Source: Phycisphaerales bacterium
GTDB taxonomy: Bacteria > Planctomycetota > Phycisphaerae > Phycisphaerales > UBA1924
Reading direction: 5' to 3'
NCBI GenBank assembly: GCA_028279375.1
Contig: JANQNW010000016.1
Location: forward strand, 248,001-312,000
DNA length: 64,000 nucleotides
In this document: one piece after another, positions 25,354 to 35,844 of the stretch
How positions within the stretch are numbered: the stretch's first letter is position 1
How the letters are laid out: every line of letters begins with the position of its first letter
Made by a program: the position numbers and the translations under genes
Notes under the pieces: model-generated
The model's input: only the letters and a program-made list of their open reading frames with translations
Database searches by the model: none
What the model was told of the DNA's origin: nothing

Positions 25354-26343
25354 ATGACTCTCGCAGCGCCAGAGACCCGTCGTCGCCGGACCGGCGGCAA
25401 GCCCGTCTTCCTGACGATCGAAGGTCGCCGCTCCGAGGCGCAGCAGGAGTTCTACGAGCGGACAGCCCAGCATTACGAGGCGGGACTCGATGATCTGAAG
25501 AACAGTCGGTATGTCGATTTCCCGCGCATGGTCGGCATCGAGTCCATGGCGGTCTGCAATGCAAGCTGCGGATTCTGCCCCTATCCGACGATGGAGCGCA
25601 AGGGCGATCGGATGTCGGATGAACTCATCGCGCGGCTCGTTGATGAGCTGGATTACGAGTTCCCCAAGGACCTTCCCATTTCGGTGTGCTTGTCGCGTCT
25701 CAATGAGCCTTTCCTCGACAAGCGGACGTTCCCACTCGTCGAGGCGCTGAACACGCGCGTGCCGCAGGCTGGAATCTGGATGTACACGAATGCGTCACCG
25801 CTGACGGAGGCGAATGCCCAGCGGCTCACCGAGTGGCGCAACGTGGAGCTTTTCAATATCAGCTTCAATGACCATCGCGAGTCAGCGTATGAGGCGACGA
25901 TGGGCATTCCATTTCGCAAGACCGTGGAGAGCGTCGATCGCCTGCACGCACTGCGCGAAGCAGGTGATCTAAATTTCGAGATCACGATCTCGCGAGTCGG
26001 CGACGCGACTTCGGCGGATGACGACTTCAAGGAGTGGGTCGGTCGACGCTGGCCCGTGTTCCAGACCCTCGTCTGGGAAGAGTATGAGTTCGTCTCATCG
26101 GACGCGGCGTTCAATCCGGCGCTTGTTCCGGACGTCGGCTGCCATCAGTGGTATCACCTTTCAATACTCGCTTCCGGGAAAGTGATCTTCTGTTGCGCCG
26201 ATGCGCTCGGAAGCGCACCGATCGCGGACGTCAACGACGAGTCGATGCTCGCGATATACAACCACCCGGATCGTCGGGCGCTACGGGCTGACCTCCCGAG
26301 CAGGAAGTTCGTGGATCCCTGCTTCGCCTGCGTACGGCATTAG
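25354..26343 (+). CDS. Radical SAM protein with SPASM-like C-terminus
   Basis: A 329-residue enzyme. The radical SAM cluster motif CNASCGFC holds Cys68, Cys72 and Cys75. The C-terminal region has CHQWYHLSILASGKVIFCC and a final CFACV, consistent with an auxiliary iron-sulfur (SPASM or twitch) domain. Such enzymes modify peptides, proteins or metabolites; no precursor peptide gene is evident nearby, so the substrate is unknown. ATG 25354 is preferred; GGAGG lies 13 bases upstream (25336-25340). The 200 bases before it hold no visible gene. Confidence 0.9.
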   Translation: MTLAAPETRRRRTGGKPVFLTIEGRRSEAQQEFYERTAQHYEAGLDDLKNSRYVDFPRMVGIESMAVCNASCGFCPYPTMERKGDRMSDELIARLVDELDYEFPKDLPISVCLSRLNEPFLDKRTFPLVEALNTRVPQAGIWMYTNASPLTEANAQRLTEWRNVELFNISFNDHRESAYEATMGIPFRKTVESVDRLHALREAGDLNFEITISRVGDATSADDDFKEWVGRRWPVFQTLVWEEYEFVSSDAAFNPALVPDVGCHQWYHLSILASGKVIFCCADALGSAPIADVNDESMLAIYNHPDRRALRADLPSRKFVDPCFACVRH

Positions 26344-26501
26344 TTGATCGGGGCGCCCTCCGGCACGGATGGCGAGACCCCGGATCACGCACGCCGTTCG
26401 CTTCCCATCTCAACAGCAGGTTTCTCCGATCAGCCTGCTGACCGCAGCAACCTCGAGTTGAAGGGTCCATACAAATCTGCGCACGCGCGAGGTGGCAGAT
26501 T

Positions 26502-27161
26502 ATGAAGGAAGTCGAAGGTGTCGGTTCGGACCCTCGGGGCCCGCTCTCAGAGTCTCAGATCACGGATGTCGAGGCATTCCGGATCCTCTCCGATCCCACA
26601 CGCTTCGCCATCTACAGCGCACTGGCCTGGGGCGGTGGCGAGATGACGATCAGGGAGGTTGCTGGGCGCATTGGGCGTCGGGCCGGGTCGCTCTATCGTC
26701 ATTTCGAGGCGTTGGTGGACGCCGGCCTCCTCCGGGTTGTCGGCGAGATTCCAACTGCAAGGAGACCGGCGAAGGTCTTCAGGGCAGCCGCCAATCCGAG
26801 ATTCGTCTATCAGCGGGACCGGCCGGAAGCGATTGAGGCGCTGAACAGGATGGTGCAGAGCGCGGCGAGGCATGCCGCGGACGGATTCGCGCGCTCGACA
26901 CGCTGTGGCAAAGCGACGACGCGCGGTCCCGCACGAGACACGCATGCCGGCGTTCAGAATGGCTGGCTCAACCCGTTGGAGCTACAGAAGCTCAACGAAC
27001 TGCTCACTCAGGCTCGTGATCTCCTGATCGGCGGCGAACCCGGACCAGGGAAGCAACTGATTGAACTGACATTCCTGATGTCGCCACCCGGCGTGCCGGA
27101 TACGCGTGTGGCTGGGACAGGCGGCGCCGCTCGGAATACGCCGCGCCCTGCCGAAAGTTAA
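26502..27161 (+). CDS. ArsR-type winged-helix transcriptional regulator
   Basis: A 219-residue protein. Residues about 20-95 form a winged helix-turn-helix: EAFRILSDPTRFAIYSAL opens it and TIREVAGRIGRRAGSLYRHF is the recognition region. The C-terminal part has LNPLELQKLNELLTQARDLL, a helical segment. Typical metal-binding cysteine pairs of ArsR are absent, so it is probably a non-metal sensor. GAGG precedes ATG 26502. It is followed 33 bases later by a beta-propeller gene and may regulate it. Confidence 0.82.
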   Translation: MKEVEGVGSDPRGPLSESQITDVEAFRILSDPTRFAIYSALAWGGGEMTIREVAGRIGRRAGSLYRHFEALVDAGLLRVVGEIPTARRPAKVFRAAANPRFVYQRDRPEAIEALNRMVQSAARHAADGFARSTRCGKATTRGPARDTHAGVQNGWLNPLELQKLNELLTQARDLLIGGEPGPGKQLIELTFLMSPPGVPDTRVAGTGGAARNTPRPAES

Positions 27162-27194
27162 GCGGGATCCGTGGAGCGAGAGGATGGGCTCGTC

Positions 27195-28241
27195 ATGAGC
27201 AGCGCTTTCAGAGCGTCTCGTGTTCTCGCGGCGGCAGTCGCCGCACTCACGTTCGGTATAGGAGTCTCGATGGCAGATCACCTCTACGTGCTGAATAAGT
27301 CTGAGGCCTCTGTTTCGATCCTCGACGTTGATTCCGGCGATGAACTCGCGCGTGTTGACGTCGGCGTTGGGCCGCACGAAGCGGCGGCGTCGCCGGATGG
27401 GTCCGTCGTCGTCGTTTGCAACTACGGCATACAGACTCCGGGCGGCACGTTGAGCGTCATTGACACGAAGACACACAAGGTGATCCGGACAATTGACCTC
27501 GACGGGCATCACCGCCCGCACGGCATCCTGTTCCTGCCCAATGGCGATGACGTTGTGGTGACGGCCGAACACGAGCGGCGCCTGATCGTCGTCGATGTTC
27601 GAAAGGGCAAGGTGAAGGCGTCGATTGACACTGGACAGGAAATCTCACACATGGTGGCGTTGACGCCGGATGCGAAAAGGGCGTTCGTTGCGAACATCCG
27701 GTCAGGATCGGTCTCGGTCATCGATCTTGAGTCGGAGAAGCTCGTCAAGATCCTGGAGACTGGCGACGTCGCCGAAGGCGTCGTCGCACATCCGACCCGC
27801 TCGGAGATCTGGGTCACGAATCGCAGCGATGACACCGTTTCGATCGTCGACTCGGAGTCTCTGGAGATCGTCGACACCCTTGAGTGCGCCTCGTTCCCGA
27901 TTCGGGCCCAGATCACGCCTGATGGGCGGCACGCCTTGATCTCCTGCGCGAAGTCTGGTGACGTCGCTGTCTTCGAGACGAGATCGCGCCGTGCGATCGC
28001 GCGGATCAGCATGACGGTGGACGCAGTGGACGAGGATGAGAAATCGCGTCGTCTCTTTGCGGATCGCTTTGGTGAGAGCCCCGTGCCGATCGGCATCCTG
28101 ATTTGTCCGGACGGATGCGTCGCCTACGTCGCGAATACGAACGCCGATGTGATCACTGTGCTCGATCTCGAGAACTGGCGCGTCTCCGGTCGCCTGGTCG
28201 CGGGCAAGGAGCCGGATGGCCTCGCGTGGGTCGAGAACTAA
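27195..28241 (+). CDS. Exported YncE-like beta-propeller protein
   Basis: A 348-residue protein with a signal peptide (about 1-28, ending SMA). Seven-fold repeats of the YVTN/YncE type follow, with recurring units such as NKSEASVSILDVDSG, VANIRSGSVSVIDLES, NRSDDTVSIVDSES and NTNADVITVLDLENW. Such propellers bind partners or DNA in the periplasm; the ligand is not evident. ATG 27195 follows GAGAGG. The stop overlaps that of the convergent HIT gene by four bases (CTAA). Confidence 0.9.
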   Translation: MSSAFRASRVLAAAVAALTFGIGVSMADHLYVLNKSEASVSILDVDSGDELARVDVGVGPHEAAASPDGSVVVVCNYGIQTPGGTLSVIDTKTHKVIRTIDLDGHHRPHGILFLPNGDDVVVTAEHERRLIVVDVRKGKVKASIDTGQEISHMVALTPDAKRAFVANIRSGSVSVIDLESEKLVKILETGDVAEGVVAHPTRSEIWVTNRSDDTVSIVDSESLEIVDTLECASFPIRAQITPDGRHALISCAKSGDVAVFETRSRRAIARISMTVDAVDEDEKSRRLFADRFGESPVPIGILICPDGCVAYVANTNADVITVLDLENWRVSGRLVAGKEPDGLAWVEN

Positions 28242-28675
28242 CTCCCGGACTCGATAAGAGAGGCGATTTCGGCAGCGAGCGCTGCGCCCTTCTCGTGGTT
28301 GAAGTCCCTCGGGCTCCACACGATCCCGAGACCAGCGCCCTCGGCGGCGCCCTTCTCGAATACCGGGATGATGTGAAAATGCACGTGGAGAACCTCCTGG
28401 TGAGCGTCCTCGCCGTTGTTCTGCAGGATGTTGTAGGCCGCCGCACCCGTGGCCTTCAGCACGGCCCGGCTGATGCGCGGAAGCACGCGTCCGATCGCCG
28501 CGGCGGATTCATCGGAGAGCGCGTCGATCGTCTCCGCCGCCTCCTTCGGGATCACGAGCGTGTGACCACGTGAGAGCGGGCCGATGTCCAGGAACGCATA
28601 AACGAGGTCGTCCTCATAAACACGATGTGAGGGAATCTCGCCGCTGATGATCTTCGTGAAGATGGTGTCTGCCAT
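28238..28675 (-). CDS. HIT family nucleotide hydrolase/transferase
   Basis: A 145-residue histidine-triad protein. The HxHxHxx signature is present as HVHFHIIP (about 99-106), with the N-terminal FTKIISGEIPSHRVYEDD and the middle YNILQNNGEDAHQEV. Family members hydrolyse AMP-N conjugates or dinucleoside phosphates. The frame opens at 28789, but ATG 28675 matches the family start. No Shine-Dalgarno is seen; TATCCT lies nine bases upstream on the minus strand (28685-28690). Confidence 0.94.
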   Translation of the reverse strand: MADTIFTKIISGEIPSHRVYEDDLVYAFLDIGPLSRGHTLVIPKEAAETIDALSDESAAAIGRVLPRISRAVLKATGAAAYNILQNNGEDAHQEVLHVHFHIIPVFEKGAAEGAGLGIVWSPRDFNHEKGAALAAEIASLIESGS

Positions 28676-28701
28676 GGCCGAGCGAGGATAGCAGACGGCG
28701 C

Positions 28702-29535
28702 TCATCCCACTCCCGCGCCGACCGCAGCGCTGGCTGGGGGATGAGGGCCGTGCGTGGGCGGAGGAAGTCTGAGGTAGCGCGAGAGCCAATGCGCGCCGGC
28801 GTAAAAGGGGACCGTATCGATCGCGGCGGCGAGGATCTTGAAGATGTAACCGGTCGCGATGAACGCGAGAAGCTGCGGCCAGACGAAGGCGTCATCTTCG
28901 ATCGGCAACGCTTGGGCGTAGAAGTGCGTGATCAGGATGACGGCCACCGTGTCAACGAGTTGGCTGACGAGTGTCGAGCCGTTATTTCGCAGCCAGAGGT
29001 GTTTGCCGTTGGTCAGCTTCTTCCAGAAATGGAAGACCTGCACATCGATAAACTGCGCCGCGAGGTAGGCGATCATCGAGGCGCCCACGGCGCCGAAGGC
29101 GAGCGCACGCACGTCGAAGAACACACCGGTCTTCTCGGCGCCGGCGGGCTCGAAACCGGGCCAGACGCCGCCGATCCAGAGCACGCCGACCACCCAGAGA
29201 TTGATCAGAAAGCCCACGAAGACAACAAAGTTCGCGCGTCGCCGGCCGTAGAGCTCGGATATGAAGTCGGTGCAGAGGAATGTGATCGGATAGGGGAGCA
29301 CGCCGACGGCGATGCCGATCTTGTACTTCCAGTCCTCGGAACCCTCGATGAAGAACGCGAGATTCAGGAACCTCGTGATCCCGAGAATGTTGAGCATGGC
29401 GAGCGAGCCCAGGAAGAGTCCGGCGAAGACGAGAAACACGCGCTCGCGGCGCTCGGCGAGCTTCGCTTCCGAGAGCTCTTCCTGCCCTTCGTAGAGGTAC
29501 TGGGCGCCCTTTTCATGTGCCTCAGTGGTCGTCAT
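28702..29535 (-). CDS. yhhQ: Queuosine precursor transporter (YhhQ family)
   Basis: A 277-residue integral membrane protein of the VUT/DUF165 family, which takes up preQ0, preQ1 or queuine for tRNA modification. About seven hydrophobic helices are visible. The family segments FLCTDFISELYGRRRANFVVFVG and FIDVQVFHFWKK are present. ATG 29535 starts just before the first polar stretch. No Shine-Dalgarno is seen; TATCCT ends seven bases before the ATG (29543-29548). It reads into the HIT gene (26-base gap) and is divergent from mutL by 70 bases. Confidence 0.9.
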   Translation of the reverse strand: MTTTEAHEKGAQYLYEGQEELSEAKLAERRERVFLVFAGLFLGSLAMLNILGITRFLNLAFFIEGSEDWKYKIGIAVGVLPYPITFLCTDFISELYGRRRANFVVFVGFLINLWVVGVLWIGGVWPGFEPAGAEKTGVFFDVRALAFGAVGASMIAYLAAQFIDVQVFHFWKKLTNGKHLWLRNNGSTLVSQLVDTVAVILITHFYAQALPIEDDAFVWPQLLAFIATGYIFKILAAAIDTVPFYAGAHWLSRYLRLPPPTHGPHPPASAAVGAGVG

Positions 29536-29592
29536 CGACCGGAGGATAGGCGAAGCGCAGAAGGCGGGTCGGCGGATGCTCGCGGCCAGACT

Positions 29593-29598
29593 TACAAT
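29593..29598 (+). promoter_or_regulatory. -10-like TACAAT directly before mutL
   Basis: TACAAT ends seven bases before ATG 29606, matching five of six bases of the -10 consensus. The opposite-strand TATCCT of yhhQ is 45 bases away, so this 70-base gap would hold two divergent promoters. No -35 is recognisable. Confidence 0.4.
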
Positions 29599-29605
29599 GC
29601 AGGCG

Positions 29606-31474
29606 ATGGCGACGGAGACGCAATCGAACGCACGCGAAGGAACGCGAGGGAGCATTCAGCAGCTTCCGCCACTGGTGGTGAATCAGATCGCGGCAGGCGA
29701 GGTGGTCGAGCGACCGGCCTCCGTCGTCAAGGAACTCGTCGAGAACTCGATCGACGCTGGCGCAACCCGGATCCGTGTGGAACTGGAGCAGGGCGGCGTT
29801 GAGCTGATTCGAATCGCAGACAATGGCTGCGGTATTCCGCACGAGGAGCTCCGCCTCGCACTGACTGCGCACGCGACGAGCAAACTCCGCACACCGGACG
29901 AACTTGACCGGATCGGCACGATGGGATTCCGCGGCGAGGCGCTGGCGTCCGTCGCGTCGGTGTCCCGCATGCGATTGTCTTCGCGCACCGAGGACGTCGA
30001 GGGCGCGTCGCAGATTGACGTCGAGGGCGACGACGTCAGTGACGTGATGCCCGCATCCGGTCCGGTCGGCACGACGATCACGGTGAGGAATCTCTTCTTC
30101 AATACGCCCGCGCGTCGCCGGTTCCTGCGCACGACTGGGACAGAGCAGGGTCACTGCGTTGAGGCTGTACGTTCGCTGGCGATGTCGCATCCGGCGATCG
30201 GCTTCGAGGTCGTCTGCGATGGCGTGACGAAGCTCGACGTGGCGCCCGGGCAGGCGCCTCGCGATCGGGCGATGTCGATCCTCGGCGAGGAGTTGGCGCC
30301 GAAGCTCATTGAAGTGAGCGCCGACGAGTTTGACGACACGCGCGGCGTCGCCATCTGGGGCGTCGTCGGCCTGCCGGAACTCGCCCGCCCGACAGCCAAG
30401 GCGCAGAAGATCTTTATCAACGGACGTCTGATCCAGGATCGATCTCTGCAGCACGCCTTGCGGGAGGCGTATCGGGGCCTGATCGATCCATCGCGCAAGC
30501 CGACGGCCGTGATCATGATCGAAATGGACCCGGCCGCGGTGGATGTAAACGTCCATCCGGCAAAGGCCGAGGTGCGATTCAGAGATCCGGGCATTGTGTA
30601 CTCGACGCTTCTCCGCGCCGTGCGCAGCGCCCTGCAGGCGCAGGATCTCACGCCGAGCGTCCGTCCGACAGTCTCGGGGCATTCAGGAGAATTTGGATCG
30701 GGTCGCTCTGGGAGCGCACATCAGGCGAGCGGTTTCGTCGAGGCGTTGCGCACGCAGCCTGTCGTGGCGCCGCGTATCGACTTCATGCAGCCAGCTCACC
30801 CGCCGCAGGCCGCGCGTGCTTCGGATGAGCGACCGGCGGACTCGCGCTCCATCACGGCAGGTCCGAGTACGGATCACGAGCTCGCGGCGCCGCGACCGGC
30901 GGACCGGTACATCCAGATCCACAACAGTTATCTCGTGACACAGGATGAGTCCGGTGTGGTGATCATCGACCAGCACGCGCTGCACGAGCGCGTCATGTTT
31001 GAGCAGATCATGAGCCGGCTGCAGAAGGGGGATCTCGAGAGTCAACGCCTGCTGACTCCGGCGACGCTCAGCGCCGCTGCCCGCGAGATCGACCGGCTGG
31101 AAGAGCTTCGCCCGCTGCTGGAGCGGCTCGGGATCGAGGTCAGTCAGCTTGGGCCGGAGTCGATCGGGGTGCAGGCCTTTCCGAGCTTTCTCTTCTCTCG
31201 CGGCGTGGAGGCTGGCGAGTTCGTGAGTCAACTCCTCGAGCGCGTGGGCGAGCGCGGGCTGGGGGCGACCGAGGAGGAAGCGCTCCACGAGGTCGTCGAC
31301 ATGATGAGCTGCAAGGCGGCGGTGAAGGCCGGCGACCGGCTGACGGAGACAGAGCTGGCTGAACTCGTGCGGCTCCGCGCTGAGGTCGAGCGATCCAGCA
31401 ATTGCCCGCATGGTCGGCCGACGACGGTTCGCCTGTCGATCCAGGACCTCGAGCGCTTCTTCGGCCGCTCGTAA
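29606..31474 (+). CDS. mutL: DNA mismatch repair protein with endonuclease motif
   Basis: A 622-residue GHKL ATPase of mismatch repair. The N-terminal domain shows ENSIDAG, DNGCGIPH and GFRGEAL. A variable proline- and serine-rich linker follows (about 335-430). The C-terminal domain holds the complete nuclease motif DQHAx2Ex4E at residues 455-466, as in MutL proteins of bacteria without MutH. GRPTTVRLS near the end is the usual C-terminal motif. MutS is not in the window. ATG 29606 is preferred over 29597; there is no Shine-Dalgarno. Confidence 0.95.
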   Translation: MATETQSNAREGTRGSIQQLPPLVVNQIAAGEVVERPASVVKELVENSIDAGATRIRVELEQGGVELIRIADNGCGIPHEELRLALTAHATSKLRTPDELDRIGTMGFRGEALASVASVSRMRLSSRTEDVEGASQIDVEGDDVSDVMPASGPVGTTITVRNLFFNTPARRRFLRTTGTEQGHCVEAVRSLAMSHPAIGFEVVCDGVTKLDVAPGQAPRDRAMSILGEELAPKLIEVSADEFDDTRGVAIWGVVGLPELARPTAKAQKIFINGRLIQDRSLQHALREAYRGLIDPSRKPTAVIMIEMDPAAVDVNVHPAKAEVRFRDPGIVYSTLLRAVRSALQAQDLTPSVRPTVSGHSGEFGSGRSGSAHQASGFVEALRTQPVVAPRIDFMQPAHPPQAARASDERPADSRSITAGPSTDHELAAPRPADRYIQIHNSYLVTQDESGVVIIDQHALHERVMFEQIMSRLQKGDLESQRLLTPATLSAAAREIDRLEELRPLLERLGIEVSQLGPESIGVQAFPSFLFSRGVEAGEFVSQLLERVGERGLGATEEEALHEVVDMMSCKAAVKAGDRLTETELAELVRLRAEVERSSNCPHGRPTTVRLSIQDLERFFGRS

Positions 31475-31673
31475 GGGCCCGGACGTGCAACGCGCCGGAC
31501 CATGCCGACCGGGGTCCGGGCCACGTGTCATCAGTTGACCGAGAATGGCTCAGACCGGCGTCTCAGGCGTCCGACTTAGACACTACTATTCGATTAAGTC
31601 TCGGTCCGAGAACGCCCCGGCACGGGCGCGGCCGGGGCATCCTCGCACGTTCTCTTCAGGCACAGGACGAAGC

Positions 31674-34532
31674 ATGACTGCTGCAGTGAAGTCCGTCGCT
31701 CCCTCAGTCAACGGCTGGAACGCTGACTATCTCGACGCCGAGTACACGCGTTGGAAGCAGGATCCGTCGCAGGTCTCTCCGGATCTGCGGCAGTTCTTCG
31801 AGGGGTTCGATCTCGGGCGCGTTAACGGAGCGTCGACGAGCGTCTCCGCCGGTTCATCAGCGCCGCCAGCGACCGGCGCCGAACTCAATCACGCACTCCT
31901 CCATCTCGTTAATTCCTATCGCGAACTTGGACATCTCTGCGCCGCGGTCGATCCCTTTGGGCGCGAACGCCCTTGTCCCGACGCGTTGCTGCCCCAGTAT
32001 CACCGCCTCACGGAATCGAATCTCGACGACAATTTCACACCGGCGGACATCCCTGTCGAGGGCCAGCTTCCGCTCCGCGAGATTATTGAACTGCTCGACG
32101 AGACCTACTGCCGCTCGATCGGCGTCGAGTACATGCACATCCAGGATTCCGAACAGCGTAAGTGGTTCATTGACAAGCTCGAGGGAACGCGCAACAGACC
32201 CAATCTGTCGGCCGGGCATCGAGTCCACATCCTCTGGCAACTTCACAAGGCGGAGCTCTTCGAGACCTTTCTGCACAAGCGCTACGTGGGTCAGAAGCGA
32301 TTCAGCCTCGAAGGCGGTGAGTCGCTCATTCCGCTGCTCGATCGCATCGCCGAGCGCGCTGCTGATCTTGGCGTTGACGAGATCGTCCTCGGCATGCCTC
32401 ACCGCGGTCGTCTCAACGTCCTCAACAACATTCTCGGGAAGACCTACGAGCAGATCTTCACCGAGTTCGAATCAGCGTGGGACGAGGACTTCGTCGAGGG
32501 CGGAGGCGACGTCAAGTATCACCTCGGCTATTCCGGCGACCGACAGCTTCGTGACGGGCGCGAGATTCGCATTGTGCTCTCGAGCAATCCCAGTCACCTG
32601 GAGTCCGTCAACGGCGTGGTCGAGGGCCGATGCCGCGCCAAGCAGCGTCTGCGTGGTGATGTCGATCGCACGCGTGTGATTCCAGTGCTGCTGCACGGAG
32701 ACGCCGCCTTCATCGGGCAGGGCGCTGTTCAGGAGTGTCTGAACTTCAGCCAGCTCGAGGGCTATCGCACGGGCGGCACGATTCACGTCATCGTCAACAA
32801 TCTCATCGGATTCACGACGGGTCCTGAGGATGGACGAAGCAGCGCGTATTGCAGCGACGTGGCGAAGATGATCGATGCGCCGATCTTCCATGTGAATGGC
32901 GAGGATCCGGAAGCCGTCGTGCATGTCGCGAGTCTTGCCGCCGAATACCGAACTCGATTCGGTCGCGACGTCGTGATCGATCTCTGGTGCTATCGCAAGT
33001 GGGGTCACAATGAGGGCGACGATCCGTCATTCACCCAGCCACTGATGGCGAAGCTCATCAAGAAGAAGCCGAGTGTTCTGAAGACGTACGCTGAGCGCCT
33101 TCTCGCCGAGAACGTCATTACCGAGAAGGATGTCCAGGAGATTCGCCGCAGTCTCGAAGAGCAAATGGACAAGGCGCAGTCGCAGGCGACGAAGCAGCCA
33201 TCTGATCCGTCGATCGACCCCGGCAGTTGGCGCTGGCAGGGATTCGGCCCCGAGTACTCGTTCGACCTCGCCGAGACCGGCGTGTCGATGGACGTGCTCA
33301 AGGAAGTCGCCGCGGCTCACGGGAACTACCCCGAGGGCTTCAACCTGCACCGCAATCTCAAGAAGATTCTCGATAAGCGCGCCGAGAGCGTGGAGGAGGA
33401 TCACCCCATCGACTGGGGCACCGGTGAGGCGTTCGCGTTCGGGAGCATGCTGCTCGAGAGTGTGGCGCTGCGACTCTCCGGGCAGGACAGTCGACGAGGC
33501 ACATTCAGCCAGCGCCATGCGTGCGTGAAGGACCAAGACACGGCCGAGGCGTACATCCCGCTCAATCACATGCGAGAGTGCGGTGAGTATGGCGTCGAAG
33601 AGAAAGCGCCTGGGACGAACGCCGCCGACGGCAGGCCCCGACAGGCGCGACTGTGTGTGTACGACAGTCCATTGAGCGAGGAGGCAGTGCTCGGGTTTGA
33701 GTACGGGTATTCCCTCGCGGATCCGAACATGCTCGTCATGTGGGAGGCGCAGTTTGGTGACTTTGCCAACAGCGCCCAGGTGCTGATTGATCAGTTCATC
33801 GCGTCGGCGGAGGTCAAGTGGCAGCGCTGGTGTGGACTGACTCTGCTGCTGCCGCACGGATACGAGGGACAGGGGCCGGAACACTCCTCGGCGCGTATGG
33901 AGCGATTCCTGCAGTTGTGCGCAGATGACAACATGCAGGTCGCATATCCGTCGACGCCGTCCCAGTATTTCCATCTGCTCCGCCGCCAGGTCGCGCGGTC
34001 CTTCCGAAAGCCGCTGATCGTGATGACGCCCAAGAGCCTGCTTCGTCTCCCAGAGGCGACAAGCGCCGTCCGTGAGTTCACCGAGGGCGGATTCCGGGAG
34101 ATTCTCGATGACCCGGCGTTCGAGGTCGGCGGGGCCGATCGATCAGGCGTCAAGCGCCTGATTCTCTGTTGCGGAAAGGTCTACTACGACCTTGATCGCC
34201 GCAGGCGCGAACTCGGGACTGAAGAGGTCGCGATCGTGCGCGTCGAGCAGTTGTATCCGCTGCACACGGACCTGCTCGAGGAAACGCTGGCGAAGTATCC
34301 GAAGTCGGCGGAACTCATATGGGCTCAGGAGGAGCCGAAGAACGCCGGTGGCTACGGACACTTCTCGCTTGTCACACACGAATTGCTCGGCTGGAGCGGT
34401 CTTCCCTATGTCGGACGTGATCGCTCGGCGACGCCGGCGACGGGTTCGAAGAAGCAGCACGATCTTGAGCAGAAGCGCCTCGTCGAGGAGGCGATCAACG
34501 CCGCGGTGACGTCACCGGTCGGCGCAGGTTGA
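31674..34532 (+). CDS. sucA: 2-oxoglutarate dehydrogenase E1 component
   Basis: Thiamin-diphosphate-dependent decarboxylase of the 2-oxoglutarate dehydrogenase complex. The 952 residues include the N-terminal E2-binding segment ([20 protein letters not shown]), the HRGRLNVL motif, the cofactor-binding [13 protein letters not shown] to [11 protein letters not shown] stretch (about 342-380), and the C-terminal domain with [27 protein letters not shown] precedes ATG 31674. The frame extends upstream, but those residues are unlike the family. The E2 gene follows after 46 bases; the E3 gene is not here. Confidence 0.97.
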   Translation: MTAAVKSVAPSVNGWNADYLDAEYTRWKQDPSQVSPDLRQFFEGFDLGRVNGASTSVSAGSSAPPATGAELNHALLHLVNSYRELGHLCAAVDPFGRERPCPDALLPQYHRLTESNLDDNFTPADIPVEGQLPLREIIELLDETYCRSIGVEYMHIQDSEQRKWFIDKLEGTRNRPNLSAGHRVHILWQLHKAELFETFLHKRYVGQKRFSLEGGESLIPLLDRIAERAADLGVDEIVLGMPHRGRLNVLNNILGKTYEQIFTEFESAWDEDFVEGGGDVKYHLGYSGDRQLRDGREIRIVLSSNPSHLESVNGVVEGRCRAKQRLRGDVDRTRVIPVLLHGDAAFIGQGAVQECLNFSQLEGYRTGGTIHVIVNNLIGFTTGPEDGRSSAYCSDVAKMIDAPIFHVNGEDPEAVVHVASLAAEYRTRFGRDVVIDLWCYRKWGHNEGDDPSFTQPLMAKLIKKKPSVLKTYAERLLAENVITEKDVQEIRRSLEEQMDKAQSQATKQPSDPSIDPGSWRWQGFGPEYSFDLAETGVSMDVLKEVAAAHGNYPEGFNLHRNLKKILDKRAESVEEDHPIDWGTGEAFAFGSMLLESVALRLSGQDSRRGTFSQRHACVKDQDTAEAYIPLNHMRECGEYGVEEKAPGTNAADGRPRQARLCVYDSPLSEEAVLGFEYGYSLADPNMLVMWEAQFGDFANSAQVLIDQFIASAEVKWQRWCGLTLLLPHGYEGQGPEHSSARMERFLQLCADDNMQVAYPSTPSQYFHLLRRQVARSFRKPLIVMTPKSLLRLPEATSAVREFTEGGFREILDDPAFEVGGADRSGVKRLILCCGKVYYDLDRRRRELGTEEVAIVRVEQLYPLHTDLLEETLAKYPKSAELIWAQEEPKNAGGYGHFSLVTHELLGWSGLPYVGRDRSATPATGSKKQHDLEQKRLVEEAINAAVTSPVGAG

Positions 34533-34578
34533 GTCACGGAGTCAGAATCACGTCACCTGTTTGCATAGAGCGACGACC

Positions 34579-35832
34579 ATGAGCACGAACATCGTCATTC
34601 CGACACTCGGCGAATCGATCACAGAGGGCGTCATTGCGACCTGGCTCAAGGGCGAGGGTGACTTCGTCGATCGCGATGAGCCGATCCTCGAACTCGAGAC
34701 CGACAAGATCACGATGGAAGTTCCGGCTCCCGTGGCCGGGGTCGTGCATCCGAGTGTGAGCGAGGGTGAAACGGTCACGGTGGGAGCCGTCGTCGGGAGC
34801 GTTGACGAGAGCGACACCTCAGGCGCCTCCAACGGCGCTGCGGGTGCTTCCGCTCCAGCGACCGAGGCGCCCCCCGCGGAGTCGCACGCCGCGGCGCCGG
34901 AGGCGCCTGGAGACCAGGCTGTTCGATCGACGCCCCTGGCGAAGAAGGTCGCGGAGGAGCATGGCGTGCCCCTCGACAAGATCAAGGGCACTGGCGCAGG
35001 CGGACGCATCCGAGAGCAGGATGTGCTCGACTTTGTCGGCGGCGGCGCGGCGGCGCCAACGGCGGAGGCCTCGGCGCCAACTGCGGCGCCGGCCGTGTCC
35101 GGAGGACGCGGCGTCACCCGCGAGAAGATGACTCCATTGCGTCAGCGCGTTGCTGCTCGCCTCGTCGAGGCGCAGCAGACCGCGGCGATGCTCACGACCT
35201 TCAATGAATGCGACATGACGAATGTCATGCAGCTGCGCGCTCGGCACAAGGAGTCCTTCGAGAAGAAGCATGGCGTGAAGCTCGGATTCATGTCCTTCTT
35301 CGTCAAGGCAGCTGTCAATGCGCTCCAGAGCTTCCCGCGCGTCAACGCCTACATCGTCGATGGCGCCGAGGGGCCGGAGATCGAGCATCACGAGTATTGC
35401 GACATCGCGGTGGCCGTTGGCACGCCGAAGGGGCTCGTCGTGCCCGTAGTCCGGAACAGCGAGTCGCTCTCATTCGCAGGCGTCGAGAAGGGAATCAATG
35501 AACTCGCCGCCCGAGCGCGCGACGGCAAACTGGGGCTCGAGGACATGCAGGGCGGGACCTTCACCATTTCGAATGGCGGGGTCTACGGCTCGATGATGAG
35601 CACCCCTATTCTGAATCCGCCCCAATCGGGCATCCTCGGAATGCACAACATCGTGCGCAGGCCTGTTGAGAGCCCAGATGCGCCGGGCTCCGGCGAGATG
35701 GAAGTGCGCCCGATGATGTATCTCGCGCTCAGCTACGACCATCGGATGGTTGATGGCGCCGAGGCGGTGGGATTCCTCAAGACGATCAAGGAGTGCATCG
35801 AGGATCCGGAGCGTCTGCTGCTGGATCTCTAG
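34579..35832 (+). CDS. sucB: 2-oxoglutarate dehydrogenase E2 (dihydrolipoyllysine succinyltransferase)
   Basis: The 417-residue core of the complex. The lipoyl domain (about 1-76) carries lipoylated Lys43 in ETDKITMEV. An Ala/Pro/Glu-rich linker follows, then the E3-binding domain (about 115-150, [12 protein letters not shown] to [12 protein letters not shown]). A second Ala/Pro linker leads to the catalytic domain with His388 and Asp392 in SYDHRMVDG. It lies 46 bases after sucA in one operon and would produce the succinyl-CoA that the CoA-transferase uses. Confidence 0.97.
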   Translation: MSTNIVIPTLGESITEGVIATWLKGEGDFVDRDEPILELETDKITMEVPAPVAGVVHPSVSEGETVTVGAVVGSVDESDTSGASNGAAGASAPATEAPPAESHAAAPEAPGDQAVRSTPLAKKVAEEHGVPLDKIKGTGAGGRIREQDVLDFVGGGAAAPTAEASAPTAAPAVSGGRGVTREKMTPLRQRVAARLVEAQQTAAMLTTFNECDMTNVMQLRARHKESFEKKHGVKLGFMSFFVKAAVNALQSFPRVNAYIVDGAEGPEIEHHEYCDIAVAVGTPKGLVVPVVRNSESLSFAGVEKGINELAARARDGKLGLEDMQGGTFTISNGGVYGSMMSTPILNPPQSGILGMHNIVRRPVESPDAPGSGEMEVRPMMYLALSYDHRMVDGAEAVGFLKTIKECIEDPERLLLDL

Positions 35833-35844
35833 CTTGCGCCCGCG

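Noticed and set aside
28741-29802. A 353-codon plus-strand frame across yhhQ and the start of mutL
   Set aside because: Highly charged Glu/Arg/Asp composition typical of the complement of a hydrophobic gene. It runs into the mutL coding region in another frame.
29522-30682. A 386-codon minus-strand frame opposite mutL
   Set aside because: Arg/His-rich product without recognisable motifs; mutL has complete ATPase and nuclease motifs.
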